64,000 nucleotides of DNA from Peptoniphilus ovalis (GTDB lineage Bacteria; Bacillota; Clostridia; Tissierellales; Peptoniphilaceae), in assembly GCF_018919265.1 (NCBI RefSeq), contig NZ_JAHLQO010000002.1:186001-250000 (forward strand), given 5' to 3'. Below are positions 33,915 through 42,568 of the stretch, piece after piece. Numbering within the stretch: position 1 is the first letter of the stretch; the number at the start of each line of letters is the position of its first letter. Position numbers and translations under genes: made by a program. Under the pieces are notes generated by a model. That model did no database searches. It was not told where the DNA came from and worked only from the letters and a program-made list of their open reading frames with translations.

Positions 33915-35327
33915 ATGGCTAACTATAATTCTGTTACAGAAAAAGTAATTGAAGAAATTAAAGCATCTGTAAGTGGTAGAGTTTTTGTTGGTGAAGAAAT
34001 TAATATTGATTTCTTTCACGATGAAATGCCTATTTATGGCGAAGGGCAACCAGAGGTGCTTGTTGATGCAACAAATGCAGAAGAAGTTGCAAAAATTGTA
34101 AAAATTTGTAATGAAAATCTTATTCCTGTAATCCCAAGAGGAGCAGGTACTGGTCTTACTGGAGCTGGTGTTGCAAGACACGGCGGCGTAATGATTAATA
34201 TGCAGTCAATGAATAAGATTTTAGAATACGATGAAGAAAATATGGTAGTTAAAGTTGAACCAGGGGTTTTACTTAATGATTTAGCTGAAGACTGCCTATC
34301 TAAAGGATATATGTATCCACCAGATCCAGGTGAAAAGTTTGCTACATTAGGAGGAAATGTTGCAACTAATGCTGGTGGTATGAGAGCTGTTAAATACGGC
34401 ACAACTAGAAACTATGTACGTTCTATGGAAGTAGTTCTTCCTACAGGAGAAATTACAACATTTGGTGCAACAGTTTCTAAAACATCTACAGGATATTCAT
34501 TAAAAGACTTAATGATTGGTTCTGAAGGTACTCTTGGAATCATCACAGAACTAACTTTAAAGATTATTCCAGCACCAAAGGAAACTATATCTTTAATCGT
34601 TCCTTATGAAGATCTTGATAGCTGTATTTCTACAGTTCCTGAATTATTTAAACACAATTTAAATCCACAAGCTATTGAGTTTATGGAAAAAGAAATTGTA
34701 AATCTTTCTGAAATCTATATTGGAAAGTCAACATTCCCAAGAGAATTAGAAGGAATCGAAATTGGAGCATATTTATTAATCACTTTTGATGGTGAAGATG
34801 AAGATCAATTAAATGATATTATTGAACAAGCAGCTGAAGTTTTATTAGAGGCAGGAGCAATTGATGTACTTGTTGCAGATACTCCTAATAAAATCAAAGA
34901 AGCTTGGGCAGCTAGATCATCATTCTTAGAAGCAATTGAATCTCAAACTAAACTTCTTGATGAATGTGATGTTGTAGTTCCAATTAATAAAATTGCTAAA
35001 TATGTAAATTATGTTAACGAAAAAGCGAAAGGCTATGATTTTGAAGTTAAATCTTTTGGTCACGCAGGTGATGGTAATTTACACATCTACACTTGTTCAA
35101 ATGAAATGGACAGAGAAGAATTCGTTAAGCAAGTTGATGAATTTATGCATGACATTTATGGAAAAGCTTATGAATTTGGCGGACAAATTTCAGGAGAACA
35201 TGGCATTGGATTTGGAAAGAAAGTATTCTTAAATAAATTTGAAGGAGATGTAAATACTGAATTAATGAGAGGAATTAAGAAGGTATTCGATCCTAACAAT
35301 ATTTTAAATCCAAACAAGGTAATTTAA
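33915..35327 (+). CDS. FAD-linked 2-hydroxyacid (lactate/glycolate) dehydrogenase, LctD/GlcD type
   Basis: A 470-residue flavoprotein of the D-lactate/glycolate dehydrogenase family. The FAD-binding PP-loop VIPRGAGTGLTGAGVARHGG is at about residues 73-92, then PPDPGEKFATLGGNVATNAG. The C-terminal metal/substrate histidines lie in SFGHAGDGNLHIY and ISGEHGIGFGKK. It has no N-terminal Fe-S domain. Next to etfBA this is the layout of the electron-confurcating lactate dehydrogenase/Etf complex of anaerobes, which oxidises lactate to pyruvate. Glycolate cannot be excluded. Confidence 0.88.
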   Translation: MANYNSVTEKVIEEIKASVSGRVFVGEEINIDFFHDEMPIYGEGQPEVLVDATNAEEVAKIVKICNENLIPVIPRGAGTGLTGAGVARHGGVMINMQSMNKILEYDEENMVVKVEPGVLLNDLAEDCLSKGYMYPPDPGEKFATLGGNVATNAGGMRAVKYGTTRNYVRSMEVVLPTGEITTFGATVSKTSTGYSLKDLMIGSEGTLGIITELTLKIIPAPKETISLIVPYEDLDSCISTVPELFKHNLNPQAIEFMEKEIVNLSEIYIGKSTFPRELEGIEIGAYLLITFDGEDEDQLNDIIEQAAEVLLEAGAIDVLVADTPNKIKEAWAARSSFLEAIESQTKLLDECDVVVPINKIAKYVNYVNEKAKGYDFEVKSFGHAGDGNLHIYTCSNEMDREEFVKQVDEFMHDIYGKAYEFGGQISGEHGIGFGKKVFLNKFEGDVNTELMRGIKKVFDPNNILNPNKVI

Positions 35328-35349
35328 TTAATTAGAAAAGGGGATTAAT

Positions 35350-36486
35350 ATGGCTTATTTAATATCAGAAGAAGCAAAGGATTTATTGCTTGATGTAAAG
35401 AATTTTTGCGAAAAAGAAGTAGTAGAAGTATGTAAAGAAGCTGACAGAACTGGAGAATGGCCAGAAGAATTATATGAAAAAGCAAAGGAACAAGGATACT
35501 TTGCTCTTGAAGTACCAGAAGAATTAGGCGGACCAGGTCTTTCTAGAGTTGATATTGCAGCTTTATTCGAAGAAATGGCAAAGGCTGATGCAGGATTTGC
35601 AACAACAATTTCAGCATCAGGTCTTGGAATGAAACCAGTTCTTATTGCAGGCACAGAAGAACAAAAACAATATATCGCTGATATAACTATGGAAGGTGGA
35701 CTAGGAGCATTTTGTCTAACTGAACCAGGAGCTGGTTCTGATGCAAGTGCTGGAACAACTACAGCTGTAAAAGATGGAGACGAATACGTACTTAATGGTA
35801 GAAAATGTTTTATCACTAATGGGGCTGTTGCTTCTTACTATTGTATTACTGCTTCAACTGATAAATCTAAGGGAGTTAAAGGTCTTTCTATGTTTTTAGT
35901 ACCAGCTGGAACTAAGGGATTGAGCGCTGGTAAGGAAGAAGACAAAATGGGGATTAGAACTTCAAATACTACAGATGTTGTTCTTGAAGATTGTAGAATT
36001 CCTGCTAAGTACCTTATCGGTAAAGAAGGCGAAGGTTTCAAAATTGCAATGAAAACTCTTGACCAAGCGAGAACTTGGATGGGATGTATTGCAGTTGGTA
36101 TTGCTCAAAGAGGAATCGATGAAGCAAAGAAATATGGTAGCGAAAGAATTCAATTTGGAGCACCAGTTCTTAAAAATCAAGCTTTACAATTCAAATTAGC
36201 TGATATGGATATTCAAACTGAAGTTGCAAGACAAATGGTAGCTCATTCTCTTACTAGAATGGATGAAGGACTATCATACAATAGAGAATCAGCAATAGCT
36301 AAATGCTATGCATCAGATATAGCAATGAGAGTAGCTGAAGAAGCTATCCAAATCTTCGGTGGATATGGTTATTCAAGAGAATATCCAGTTGAAAAACTTT
36401 TAAGAGATGCTAAGATTTTCCAAATCTTCGAAGGCACTAATGAAATTTTAAGAATTGTAGTAGCAAATAATTTATTGAGAGGTTAA
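35350..36486 (+). CDS. Acyl-CoA dehydrogenase (short-chain/butyryl-CoA type)
   Basis: A 378-residue flavoprotein. FAD-binding blocks are CLTEPGAGSDASAGTTTAV and RKCFITNGAVASYY. The C-terminal IFEGTNEILRIVVANN includes the Glu that acts as catalytic base in short-chain members. Length and motifs fit butyryl-CoA dehydrogenase or a relative. It lies between a lactate-type dehydrogenase and etfBA, so the shared Etf could connect lactate oxidation with reduction of an enoyl-CoA. Substrate is inferred from context. Confidence 0.88.
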   Translation: MAYLISEEAKDLLLDVKNFCEKEVVEVCKEADRTGEWPEELYEKAKEQGYFALEVPEELGGPGLSRVDIAALFEEMAKADAGFATTISASGLGMKPVLIAGTEEQKQYIADITMEGGLGAFCLTEPGAGSDASAGTTTAVKDGDEYVLNGRKCFITNGAVASYYCITASTDKSKGVKGLSMFLVPAGTKGLSAGKEEDKMGIRTSNTTDVVLEDCRIPAKYLIGKEGEGFKIAMKTLDQARTWMGCIAVGIAQRGIDEAKKYGSERIQFGAPVLKNQALQFKLADMDIQTEVARQMVAHSLTRMDEGLSYNRESAIAKCYASDIAMRVAEEAIQIFGGYGYSREYPVEKLLRDAKIFQIFEGTNEILRIVVANNLLRG

Positions 36487-36488
36487 TA

Positions 36489-37259
36489 ATGAATATATTA
36501 GTTTGTATAAAAGAAGTACCTGATGATTCAGTTGCAGTTACTGTTGTTGACAATAAGGCAGCTACTGCTGATATTACTCCAGTTGTAAATGCATTTGATA
36601 CTTATTCGCTTGAAATGGCTGTAAGACTTAAAGAAGAAGTTGAAGGACAAGTAGTTGTTGTCTCTATTGGAGATGAAGAAGTTAAAAATTCTCTAAAAAA
36701 TTGTCTTGCAGTTGGAGCTGATAGTGCTTACTTAATAAAATGCGATGACTATAAAAATCTTGACACTAAAGTTATTACAGACATTTTATTAAATGCAAAA
36801 GAACAACTTGAAGATAAGCTTGGAGCTTTTGATTTAGTATGTTTTGGTAAAGAAACCACTGACAAGGAAGCTTCACAAGTTGGAGTATATTTTGCTAATA
36901 AAGCTAATTTAGGCGTAGTTACATCTGTAATTGAAATGAAACTTGAAAAAGATAATTTAATTACTAAACAGGAAATTGATGGTGGATACAGAGAAGTTGA
37001 AACTAAAACTCCAAGTGTAGTTACAATTGCTAAACCAAACTACGAACCAAGATATCCTACTATAAAAAGTAAAATGGCAGCAAGAAGACAAAAAATTGAA
37101 GACATAGAAGTTTCTGATGTTAACTTTGATTTAATTCTTGAAGAAATTAAAGATTTTGAACCAGAAAAAAGACAAGCTGGTGTTAAAATTCAAGAAGAAG
37201 ATGCTGAGACTACAGTTCAAAAAGCCATTGAATTAATGGTAGAACAAAAAGTTTTATAG
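36489..37259 (+). CDS. etfB: Electron-transferring flavoprotein beta subunit, first set
   Basis: A 256-residue EtfB. It opens MNILVCIKEVPDDS and has the AMP/FAD-binding GADSAYLIKCDDY and FGKETTDKEASQVG blocks; the latter corresponds to the GxxxxDxxxxxVG motif of the family. In bifurcating complexes the beta subunit carries the FAD that splits electrons. It starts two bases after the acyl-CoA dehydrogenase stop and precedes etfA, so it is part of the same transcript. Confidence 0.9.
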   Translation: MNILVCIKEVPDDSVAVTVVDNKAATADITPVVNAFDTYSLEMAVRLKEEVEGQVVVVSIGDEEVKNSLKNCLAVGADSAYLIKCDDYKNLDTKVITDILLNAKEQLEDKLGAFDLVCFGKETTDKEASQVGVYFANKANLGVVTSVIEMKLEKDNLITKQEIDGGYREVETKTPSVVTIAKPNYEPRYPTIKSKMAARRQKIEDIEVSDVNFDLILEEIKDFEPEKRQAGVKIQEEDAETTVQKAIELMVEQKVL

Positions 37260-37267
37260 GAGGAATC

Positions 37268-38236
37268 ATGAATAATATATTAACTTATGTAGAGCTTAAA
37301 GATTCAGCGCCTGTTAAACTTAGCTTAGAAACTTTATCCAAAGCTTCTGAAATTGCTAAAGAAAATTCTAAAGAATCAATAGCCTTATTATTAGAAAAAA
37401 TTTCAGATGATGAAATAAAAAATCTACAAAATGCAGGTGCAGACAAAATCGTAATAGTAGAAAGAGAAAGCTACAATATGGAAGAATATTCAAATGTAAT
37501 TTTTGAAATTTCTAAAAAATACGAAATTGAAGATGTATTTATTCCGGGAACACTTGATGGAAAAGACATTGCAGCAAATGTAGCAGCCAAATTTGACACT
37601 GTATCTGTTACAAATGTAATGGATATTGAAGTTGAAAATGATGGAATAAAATACACTACACCAGCTTATGGTGCAACAGTTTTAAATATTTCTACTATTA
37701 AAAAAGCACCTAGAATTATAACAACTAGATCAGGAGCATTTAATAAGAGAGAAGACCTTAATGGAAAAGGTGAAGTGGTAGAAGAAAATATAGAAAAACT
37801 AGCTGATTTAAAAGCGATTATTAGAGATATTGTAACTTCTAATGAAGCTGAAATTAATTTAGAAGATGCACCAATAATTATTGCTTGTGGTAGAGGGGCA
37901 TCATCTGATGAAATCTTCCCACTTGTAAAAGAATTAGCTGATGCCTTTGATGCACCAATATCAGGAACAAGACCTGTAATCGATGATGGCGTACTTCCTA
38001 AGAACTCACAAATAGGACAATCAGGAAAGATTGTCTCACCTAAACTTTACATCGGTTGTGGAGTAAGTGGAGCTGTTCAACATGTTTCTGGTATTGAAAA
38101 TTCAGACTTTATTATAGCAATCAATAAGGATGAAGATGCACCTATTTTTAATATCGCAGATATTGGGATAGTAGGTGACTGTGCGAAAATTTTACCATTA
38201 TTTATTGAAGAAGTTAAAAAAATAAGAAACAACTAA
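37268..38236 (+). CDS. etfA: Electron-transferring flavoprotein alpha subunit, first set
   Basis: A 322-residue EtfA. The C-terminal FAD-binding domain carries IIACGRGASSDEIF, IGQSGKIVSPKLYIGCGVSG and the ending with AINKDEDAPIFNIADIGIVG. The Gln-Ser-Gly at the flavin is conserved. It follows etfB by eight bases with an AGGAGG site and is followed by the second lrgAB pair. Confidence 0.92.
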   Translation: MNNILTYVELKDSAPVKLSLETLSKASEIAKENSKESIALLLEKISDDEIKNLQNAGADKIVIVERESYNMEEYSNVIFEISKKYEIEDVFIPGTLDGKDIAANVAAKFDTVSVTNVMDIEVENDGIKYTTPAYGATVLNISTIKKAPRIITTRSGAFNKREDLNGKGEVVEENIEKLADLKAIIRDIVTSNEAEINLEDAPIIIACGRGASSDEIFPLVKELADAFDAPISGTRPVIDDGVLPKNSQIGQSGKIVSPKLYIGCGVSGAVQHVSGIENSDFIIAINKDEDAPIFNIADIGIVGDCAKILPLFIEEVKKIRNN

Positions 38237-38253
38237 ATAGATAGGAGGTAGTT

Positions 38254-38607
38254 ATGAATTATTTAAAAGAATTTGTTATCCTATGTACTTGCTTATTTTT
38301 AGGAATTATAACAAAACACTTTATTAGCTTTCCAATTCCTGAAGCTGTATATGGGATGATTTATCTTTTCATAGCTTTCACCTTGAAGATTATAAAACCA
38401 GATGATGTAAAGAAAACTTCAAATGGAATACTTCATAACTTAGCAATTCTTTTTGTGCCAGCAGGAGTAGGTATTATTAATAGCTACGATGAAATAAAAG
38501 GCAAGACTTTAGTGCTTGTTCTTGTAGTTGTAGCAGGTACTGCAATCACTATGGGTCTAACAGGAAAGATAATAGAATTATTGCAAAGGAGGAACAATGT
38601 TAGATAA
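38254..38607 (+). CDS. lrgA: LrgA/CidA-family membrane protein, second copy
   Basis: A 117-residue membrane protein close to the first LrgA (31236); the N-terminal 20 residues are identical. It lies in the lactate-type operon, 18 bases after etfA with a GGAGG site. This supports an organic-acid transport role (pyruvate or lactate movement) over a holin role. It overlaps lrgB by 11 bases. Confidence 0.88.
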   Translation: MNYLKEFVILCTCLFLGIITKHFISFPIPEAVYGMIYLFIAFTLKIIKPDDVKKTSNGILHNLAILFVPAGVGIINSYDEIKGKTLVLVLVVVAGTAITMGLTGKIIELLQRRNNVR

Positions 38608-39289
38608 TAAATATTTTGGTATAATTTTAACATTTGCAACTTATGAGATAGGTAAATTTATTAATAATAAGTTAAAAACTCCTATTGCAAATCCCCTTCT
38701 TATATCTATAGCTTTGTGTATTTTATTCTTAAAGGTTACGGGTATACCTTACGAAACATATAAGCAAGGCGGAGACTTTATAGTATTTTTTATAGCGCCT
38801 GCTACAGTTGCCATGGTAGTTGATTTATTTGAAAACTTCGGTGAACTCAAAAAAAATTTAGTACCTATCTTTACTGGCACTATATTAGGTTCAATTATTT
38901 CACTTTTATTTGCAATAGTTGTATCTAAGTTTGTGGGATTAGATGAAAATTTAGTTGTTTCATCTACACCACAATCTATAACTACGGCCATTGCCATATC
39001 TTTATCGGAAGAATATGGTGGAAATTCTGCAATCACTGCAGTGCTTGTAGTTTTAAGAGGAGTTACAGGAGCAGTAATAGCTCCAATAATAATGAAAATC
39101 TTCAGAATTAAAGATCCAACAGCTCAAGGGGTAGCAATTGGCACTTCATCCCACGCTGTAGGGACATCTGAAGCTAGAAAACTTGGAGAAATCCAAGGAG
39201 CAATGAGTGGACTTTCTATTGCAGTGGCAGGACTTGTAACAGTTATACTTATGCCAGTTGCAATAAAGTTTATAGAAATCTTATTCTAG
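38597..39289 (+). CDS. lrgB: LrgB-family membrane protein, second copy
   Basis: A 230-residue multi-span protein, paralogue of the gene at 31579. It shares ILTFATYEIGKFIN, FFIAPATVAMVVDLFENF and GTSSHAVGTSEARKLGE. It is the last gene of the operon that begins with the FAD oxidase and is followed by a terminator. With LrgA it probably forms a carboxylate transporter for the pathway. Confidence 0.88.
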   Translation: MLDNKYFGIILTFATYEIGKFINNKLKTPIANPLLISIALCILFLKVTGIPYETYKQGGDFIVFFIAPATVAMVVDLFENFGELKKNLVPIFTGTILGSIISLLFAIVVSKFVGLDENLVVSSTPQSITTAIAISLSEEYGGNSAITAVLVVLRGVTGAVIAPIIMKIFRIKDPTAQGVAIGTSSHAVGTSEARKLGEIQGAMSGLSIAVAGLVTVILMPVAIKFIEILF

Positions 39290-39352
39290 AATACTCTAAA
39301 TAATCAAAATCAAATAATAACATATAAACAAAATATAAATAATCGTACTTCC

Positions 39353-39384
39353 AGAACCTATTTCATAGTGAGATAGGTTCTTTT
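39353..39384 (+). terminator. Terminator of the lactate-type operon
   Basis: AGAACCTATTT and AGATAGGTTCT form a hairpin followed by TTTATT. Confidence 0.85.
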
Positions 39385-39390
39385 ATTGCA

Positions 39391-39420
39391 AAAAAATAAA
39401 CCCTGGCATTGCCAAGGTCT
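39391..39420 (-). terminator. Terminator of the second etfBA operon (minus strand)
   Basis: On the minus strand ACCTTGGC-AAT-GCCAGGGT (one G-U pair) is followed by TTATTTTTTT. On the plus strand the pair would be a mismatch, so it belongs to the minus strand. Confidence 0.85.
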
Positions 39421-39427
39421 ATATGAA

Positions 39428-40423
39428 TTATTTTCTATTATTAATTTCTTCAATAAGTTTAGGAACTACATTAAATAAATCATCAACGATTCCATAATGA
39501 GCAGTTTTAAAAATTTGAGCATCTGGATCGTTATTTATTGCAATAATTGTTGCTGAATCTTCCATTCCCTTAGTATGTTGAATTGCACCTGAGATACCAA
39601 GAGCAATGTAAAGGTCTGGTTTTACATTAGCGCCAGTTACTCCTACTTGAAGTGATTTTTCGCACCAACCTAAATCGGTAACAGCTTTTGTTGCACCTAC
39701 TGATCCGCCAAGTGCTTCTGCTAACTCTTCTACTAAGTGCCAGTTTTCTGGGCCACCAAGTCCTCTGCCGCCAGCTACTACTACTTTTGAATTTAATAAT
39801 TTGTCTAGTGCTGGATCTATGTCAGATTCTTCATAATCTACGAATTCAGTTTTTATATCTTCTGCAGTAAGTCCAGATTCTTCTTTTATTACTTCTGCAA
39901 CTTTATTTTCGTTGTAATCTGCTTTTACAAAAGCGCCTCTGCCTATTGTAGCCATCATTGTTTCTGAAAGTATTCTAACATCACAGAATAATTTTCCGTC
40001 GAAAGATGGTCTAACCCATTTGATGTCTTCCTTGTCTTCAGTAAGTTCTACTGATGAGCAGTCTGCTACAAGTCCAATATGTCTTTTTGCAGAGATTCTA
40101 CCAGCTAGGTCACGTCCATTGTGACTTGCAGGAAGCATAATTATTGCAGGATCGTATTTATCTATTAATTTATCTAGAACTTTTGCAAATCCTAAAGTAT
40201 TGTAGTGTTTTAGATTTTCATCATCTACTTGTATTACTTTGTCTGCGCCGTAGCGAGCTAATTCTTTTACTATTTCGTCGTTTTCATAACCAAGTTCTAC
40301 TCCGACAAATTCCTTATCTAATGTTTTTGAAAGTTCTTTCGCCTTAGACATTATTTCTTGAGATATAAGTGAAAGTGAATTGCCAGAATTTTCGTTTATT
40401 ACCCAAATATTTCCTTTTTTCAT
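39428..40423 (-). CDS. etfA: Electron-transferring flavoprotein alpha subunit, second set
   Basis: A 331-residue EtfA with VVVAGGRGLGGPENWHLVEE and YIALGISGAIQHTKGM. The flavin loop reads QVGVTGANVKP, whereas most EtfA have QVGQTG or similar; the first copy in this window has IGQSG. The lost Gln may change flavin potential. The gene follows etfB with eight bases between and faces the first etf operon, from which it is clearly diverged. Its dehydrogenase partner is not in the window. Confidence 0.9.
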   Translation of the reverse strand: MKKGNIWVINENSGNSLSLISQEIMSKAKELSKTLDKEFVGVELGYENDEIVKELARYGADKVIQVDDENLKHYNTLGFAKVLDKLIDKYDPAIIMLPASHNGRDLAGRISAKRHIGLVADCSSVELTEDKEDIKWVRPSFDGKLFCDVRILSETMMATIGRGAFVKADYNENKVAEVIKEESGLTAEDIKTEFVDYEESDIDPALDKLLNSKVVVAGGRGLGGPENWHLVEELAEALGGSVGATKAVTDLGWCEKSLQVGVTGANVKPDLYIALGISGAIQHTKGMEDSATIIAINNDPDAQIFKTAHYGIVDDLFNVVPKLIEEINNRK

Positions 40424-40431
40424 TTTATCAC

Positions 40432-41229
40432 CTACACTAATAATTTTTTACCAACAAGGATATCTATCATTTTATTTACATTTTCTTCAGCTGAACCTTC
40501 ATCTATTATAATTCCAGTTTCTGATTTTTCTGGAGCACTTAAATCTTTAACTATTGTAAGTGATCCCTTTTGACCAATTTTATCAAGGTCTAGTCCAACT
40601 GATTCTGCTGTTAAATCGTGAATTTCTTTTTCTTTTGCGATTTTACTTCTTTTTAAAGCGAATTTAGATGGTTTATTTACAGAGCCTTTAAGAGCTGTTG
40701 CCACAAATGGTGCTTTAATTTTTACAGTTTCTACGCCTTCTCCAATATTTCTTTTTACTTCGTATTCCCCATCTACATAATTTATATCAGTTATATAAGT
40801 GACTTGATTCATGCCAAGATTTTCAGCAACTTGAGATCCAACTTGTCCTGTGTCTCCATCCATTGTTTGGTCACCAGCAAAGATTATATCAAAATCTCCT
40901 ATGCTCTTTGCTGCTTCTGAAAGTGCATAGGAAGTTGCAATTGTATCAGAGCCTTTAAACTCTAACCCCTCAAGCAAGTATGCCTCTTCAGCACCCATTT
41001 GTATACATTCACGCAAGAATTTTTCAGCACTTGGTGGTCCCATTGTCAAAACTGAAATTTCAACATCTTCGTCAACTTGTTCCTTGACATTTAATGCAAA
41101 TTTCAATCCACATAAATCTGATGGATTTATAATTGTTTTAACTCCATCCCTAATTAAATTATTAGTTTCAGGATCTATCTTTGCATTTGTCGTATCAGGA
41201 ACAGTTTTCATTAATAATAATATTTTCAT
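40432..41229 (-). CDS. etfB: Electron-transferring flavoprotein beta subunit, second set
   Basis: A 265-residue EtfB: MKILLLMKTVPDTTNAKIDP at the start and FAGDQTMDGDTGQVG, the nucleotide-binding motif of the family. I choose ATG 41229, directly behind AAGGAGG; a longer frame to 41250 overlaps that site. It pairs with the etfA downstream. It may serve the main butyryl-CoA dehydrogenase or another flavoenzyme elsewhere in the genome. Confidence 0.9.
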   Translation of the reverse strand: MKILLLMKTVPDTTNAKIDPETNNLIRDGVKTIINPSDLCGLKFALNVKEQVDEDVEISVLTMGPPSAEKFLRECIQMGAEEAYLLEGLEFKGSDTIATSYALSEAAKSIGDFDIIFAGDQTMDGDTGQVGSQVAENLGMNQVTYITDINYVDGEYEVKRNIGEGVETVKIKAPFVATALKGSVNKPSKFALKRSKIAKEKEIHDLTAESVGLDLDKIGQKGSLTIVKDLSAPEKSETGIIIDEGSAEENVNKMIDILVGKKLLV

Positions 41230-41431
41230 AGTTCCTCCTTTATTTCCCATATATTATTAGTATACCCCCTAATAATTGAAAATACAAAGGATATATAAAT
41301 TTCTAATTGCAAATATTGAAAAACATTATCGATAAACAACTTTTGATTTATTATATTATGGTTTATAATGGAAATAACTGTTTAATTAAATTTAAATGGC
41401 AAATTTATTCAATACAAGAAAGGGATGTAAG

Positions 41432-42568
41432 ATGAATAAGAAATTATTAAGTTTACTATTAGTTCTTGCTCTTAGTTTTGGACTTTTAACAGGTTGTCAA
41501 AACAAAAATGAAGTTGCAAAAACTGATAATAATACTAAAGTAGAAACAACTACAGAAGAGTCCACAGGAACTCATAAAGTAGTAGACCATGCAGGTCACG
41601 AAGTTGAGCTTCCGAATAATATTGAGAGAATAGTAATTGATCAAGTGCCTATTATGTCTACTTATATGGCATATCATAAGGGAGAGGCTCCTCACATAGT
41701 CGGATATGCAGGCTCACTTAAAGCAGCTGTTTCAAAATCAATTTTAAAAGACATTGCACCTGAACTTTTAGATGCAGAAACTACTGTGGAAGGTCAATCT
41801 GATTTAAATGTTGAAGAAATTATAAAATTAAAACCAGATGTAATCTTCTACAATGCAAAAAATGCTGATAGATATGAAGCACTTTCAAAGACAGGTATTC
41901 CACTCATTGGTTTTGCAACTGTAGGTGGAGAAACTCCAGCTGACCCAATTAATAGAAACAATGAATGGCTTAGACTATTAGAAGATGTCTTTAATGAAAA
42001 GGGCAAGATGGATGACTATGTAAAGGCTGGCGAAGAAATTGTGTCTGAAGTTGAAGAAAGAATTGCAAAAGTTCCTGAAGATAAAAGACCTACTTCTATG
42101 ATTTTATGGAAATACAATCAAGGAGTGCCTATTGTTGCAGGTACTGGATCTTTTGGAGGATTTTGGCAACAAAGAATTGGTACAAAAAATGTAGCCGCTG
42201 AAGAAAAGGGATACCCACAAGTAAATGCTGAACAAATTTACAGCTGGAATCCAGAAGTACTTTTCTTAGATGGGCCAGGACTTCTAGATATCACAACAGA
42301 TGATGTTTACAATAATTCTGTTGAAGGAATTGATTTTTCTAATTTAGATGCAGTTAAGAATAAGAGAGTTTTTAACACAAGACTTGGAATGTGGAACTGG
42401 TTTACACCAAATCCAGATGCACCACTTGTATATGCATGGATGGCAAAATCAACTTATCCTGAAGAATTTAAAGAATATGATTTAAATGCAAAAATCAAAG
42501 AATATTATTCTAAATGGTATAATTATGATTTATCAGAAGATGAATTAAAGGAAATGTTTAATATATGA
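41432..42568 (+). CDS. Iron/siderophore-type ABC transporter substrate-binding lipoprotein
   Basis: A 378-residue lipoprotein with signal peptide and lipobox LTGC (Cys at about residue 21), then a charged linker. The FepB/BtuF-type core begins VVDHAGHEVELPNNIERIVI, and the helical link has DLNVEEIIKLKPDVIFYNAK. The ligand may be ferric siderophore, haem or a corrinoid; the sequence does not decide. I start at ATG 41432 behind AAGGGATG rather than the upstream ATG 41396. The stop overlaps the permease gene start. Confidence 0.88.
   Translation: MNKKLLSLLLVLALSFGLLTGCQNKNEVAKTDNNTKVETTTEESTGTHKVVDHAGHEVELPNNIERIVIDQVPIMSTYMAYHKGEAPHIVGYAGSLKAAVSKSILKDIAPELLDAETTVEGQSDLNVEEIIKLKPDVIFYNAKNADRYEALSKTGIPLIGFATVGGETPADPINRNNEWLRLLEDVFNEKGKMDDYVKAGEEIVSEVEERIAKVPEDKRPTSMILWKYNQGVPIVAGTGSFGGFWQQRIGTKNVAAEEKGYPQVNAEQIYSWNPEVLFLDGPGLLDITTDDVYNNSVEGIDFSNLDAVKNKRVFNTRLGMWNWFTPNPDAPLVYAWMAKSTYPEEFKEYDLNAKIKEYYSKWYNYDLSEDELKEMFNI

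Noticed and set aside
34034-34402. 122-codon minus-strand frame inside the FAD oxidase gene
   Set aside because: It is antisense to conserved FAD-binding motifs and its translation has no recognisable domain.
41321-41336. Possible Fur box (AAACATTATCGATAAA) before the iron-type ABC operon
   Set aside because: Only about half of the 19-base consensus fits, and in such AT-rich DNA this occurs by chance. The importer's ligand is also uncertain.
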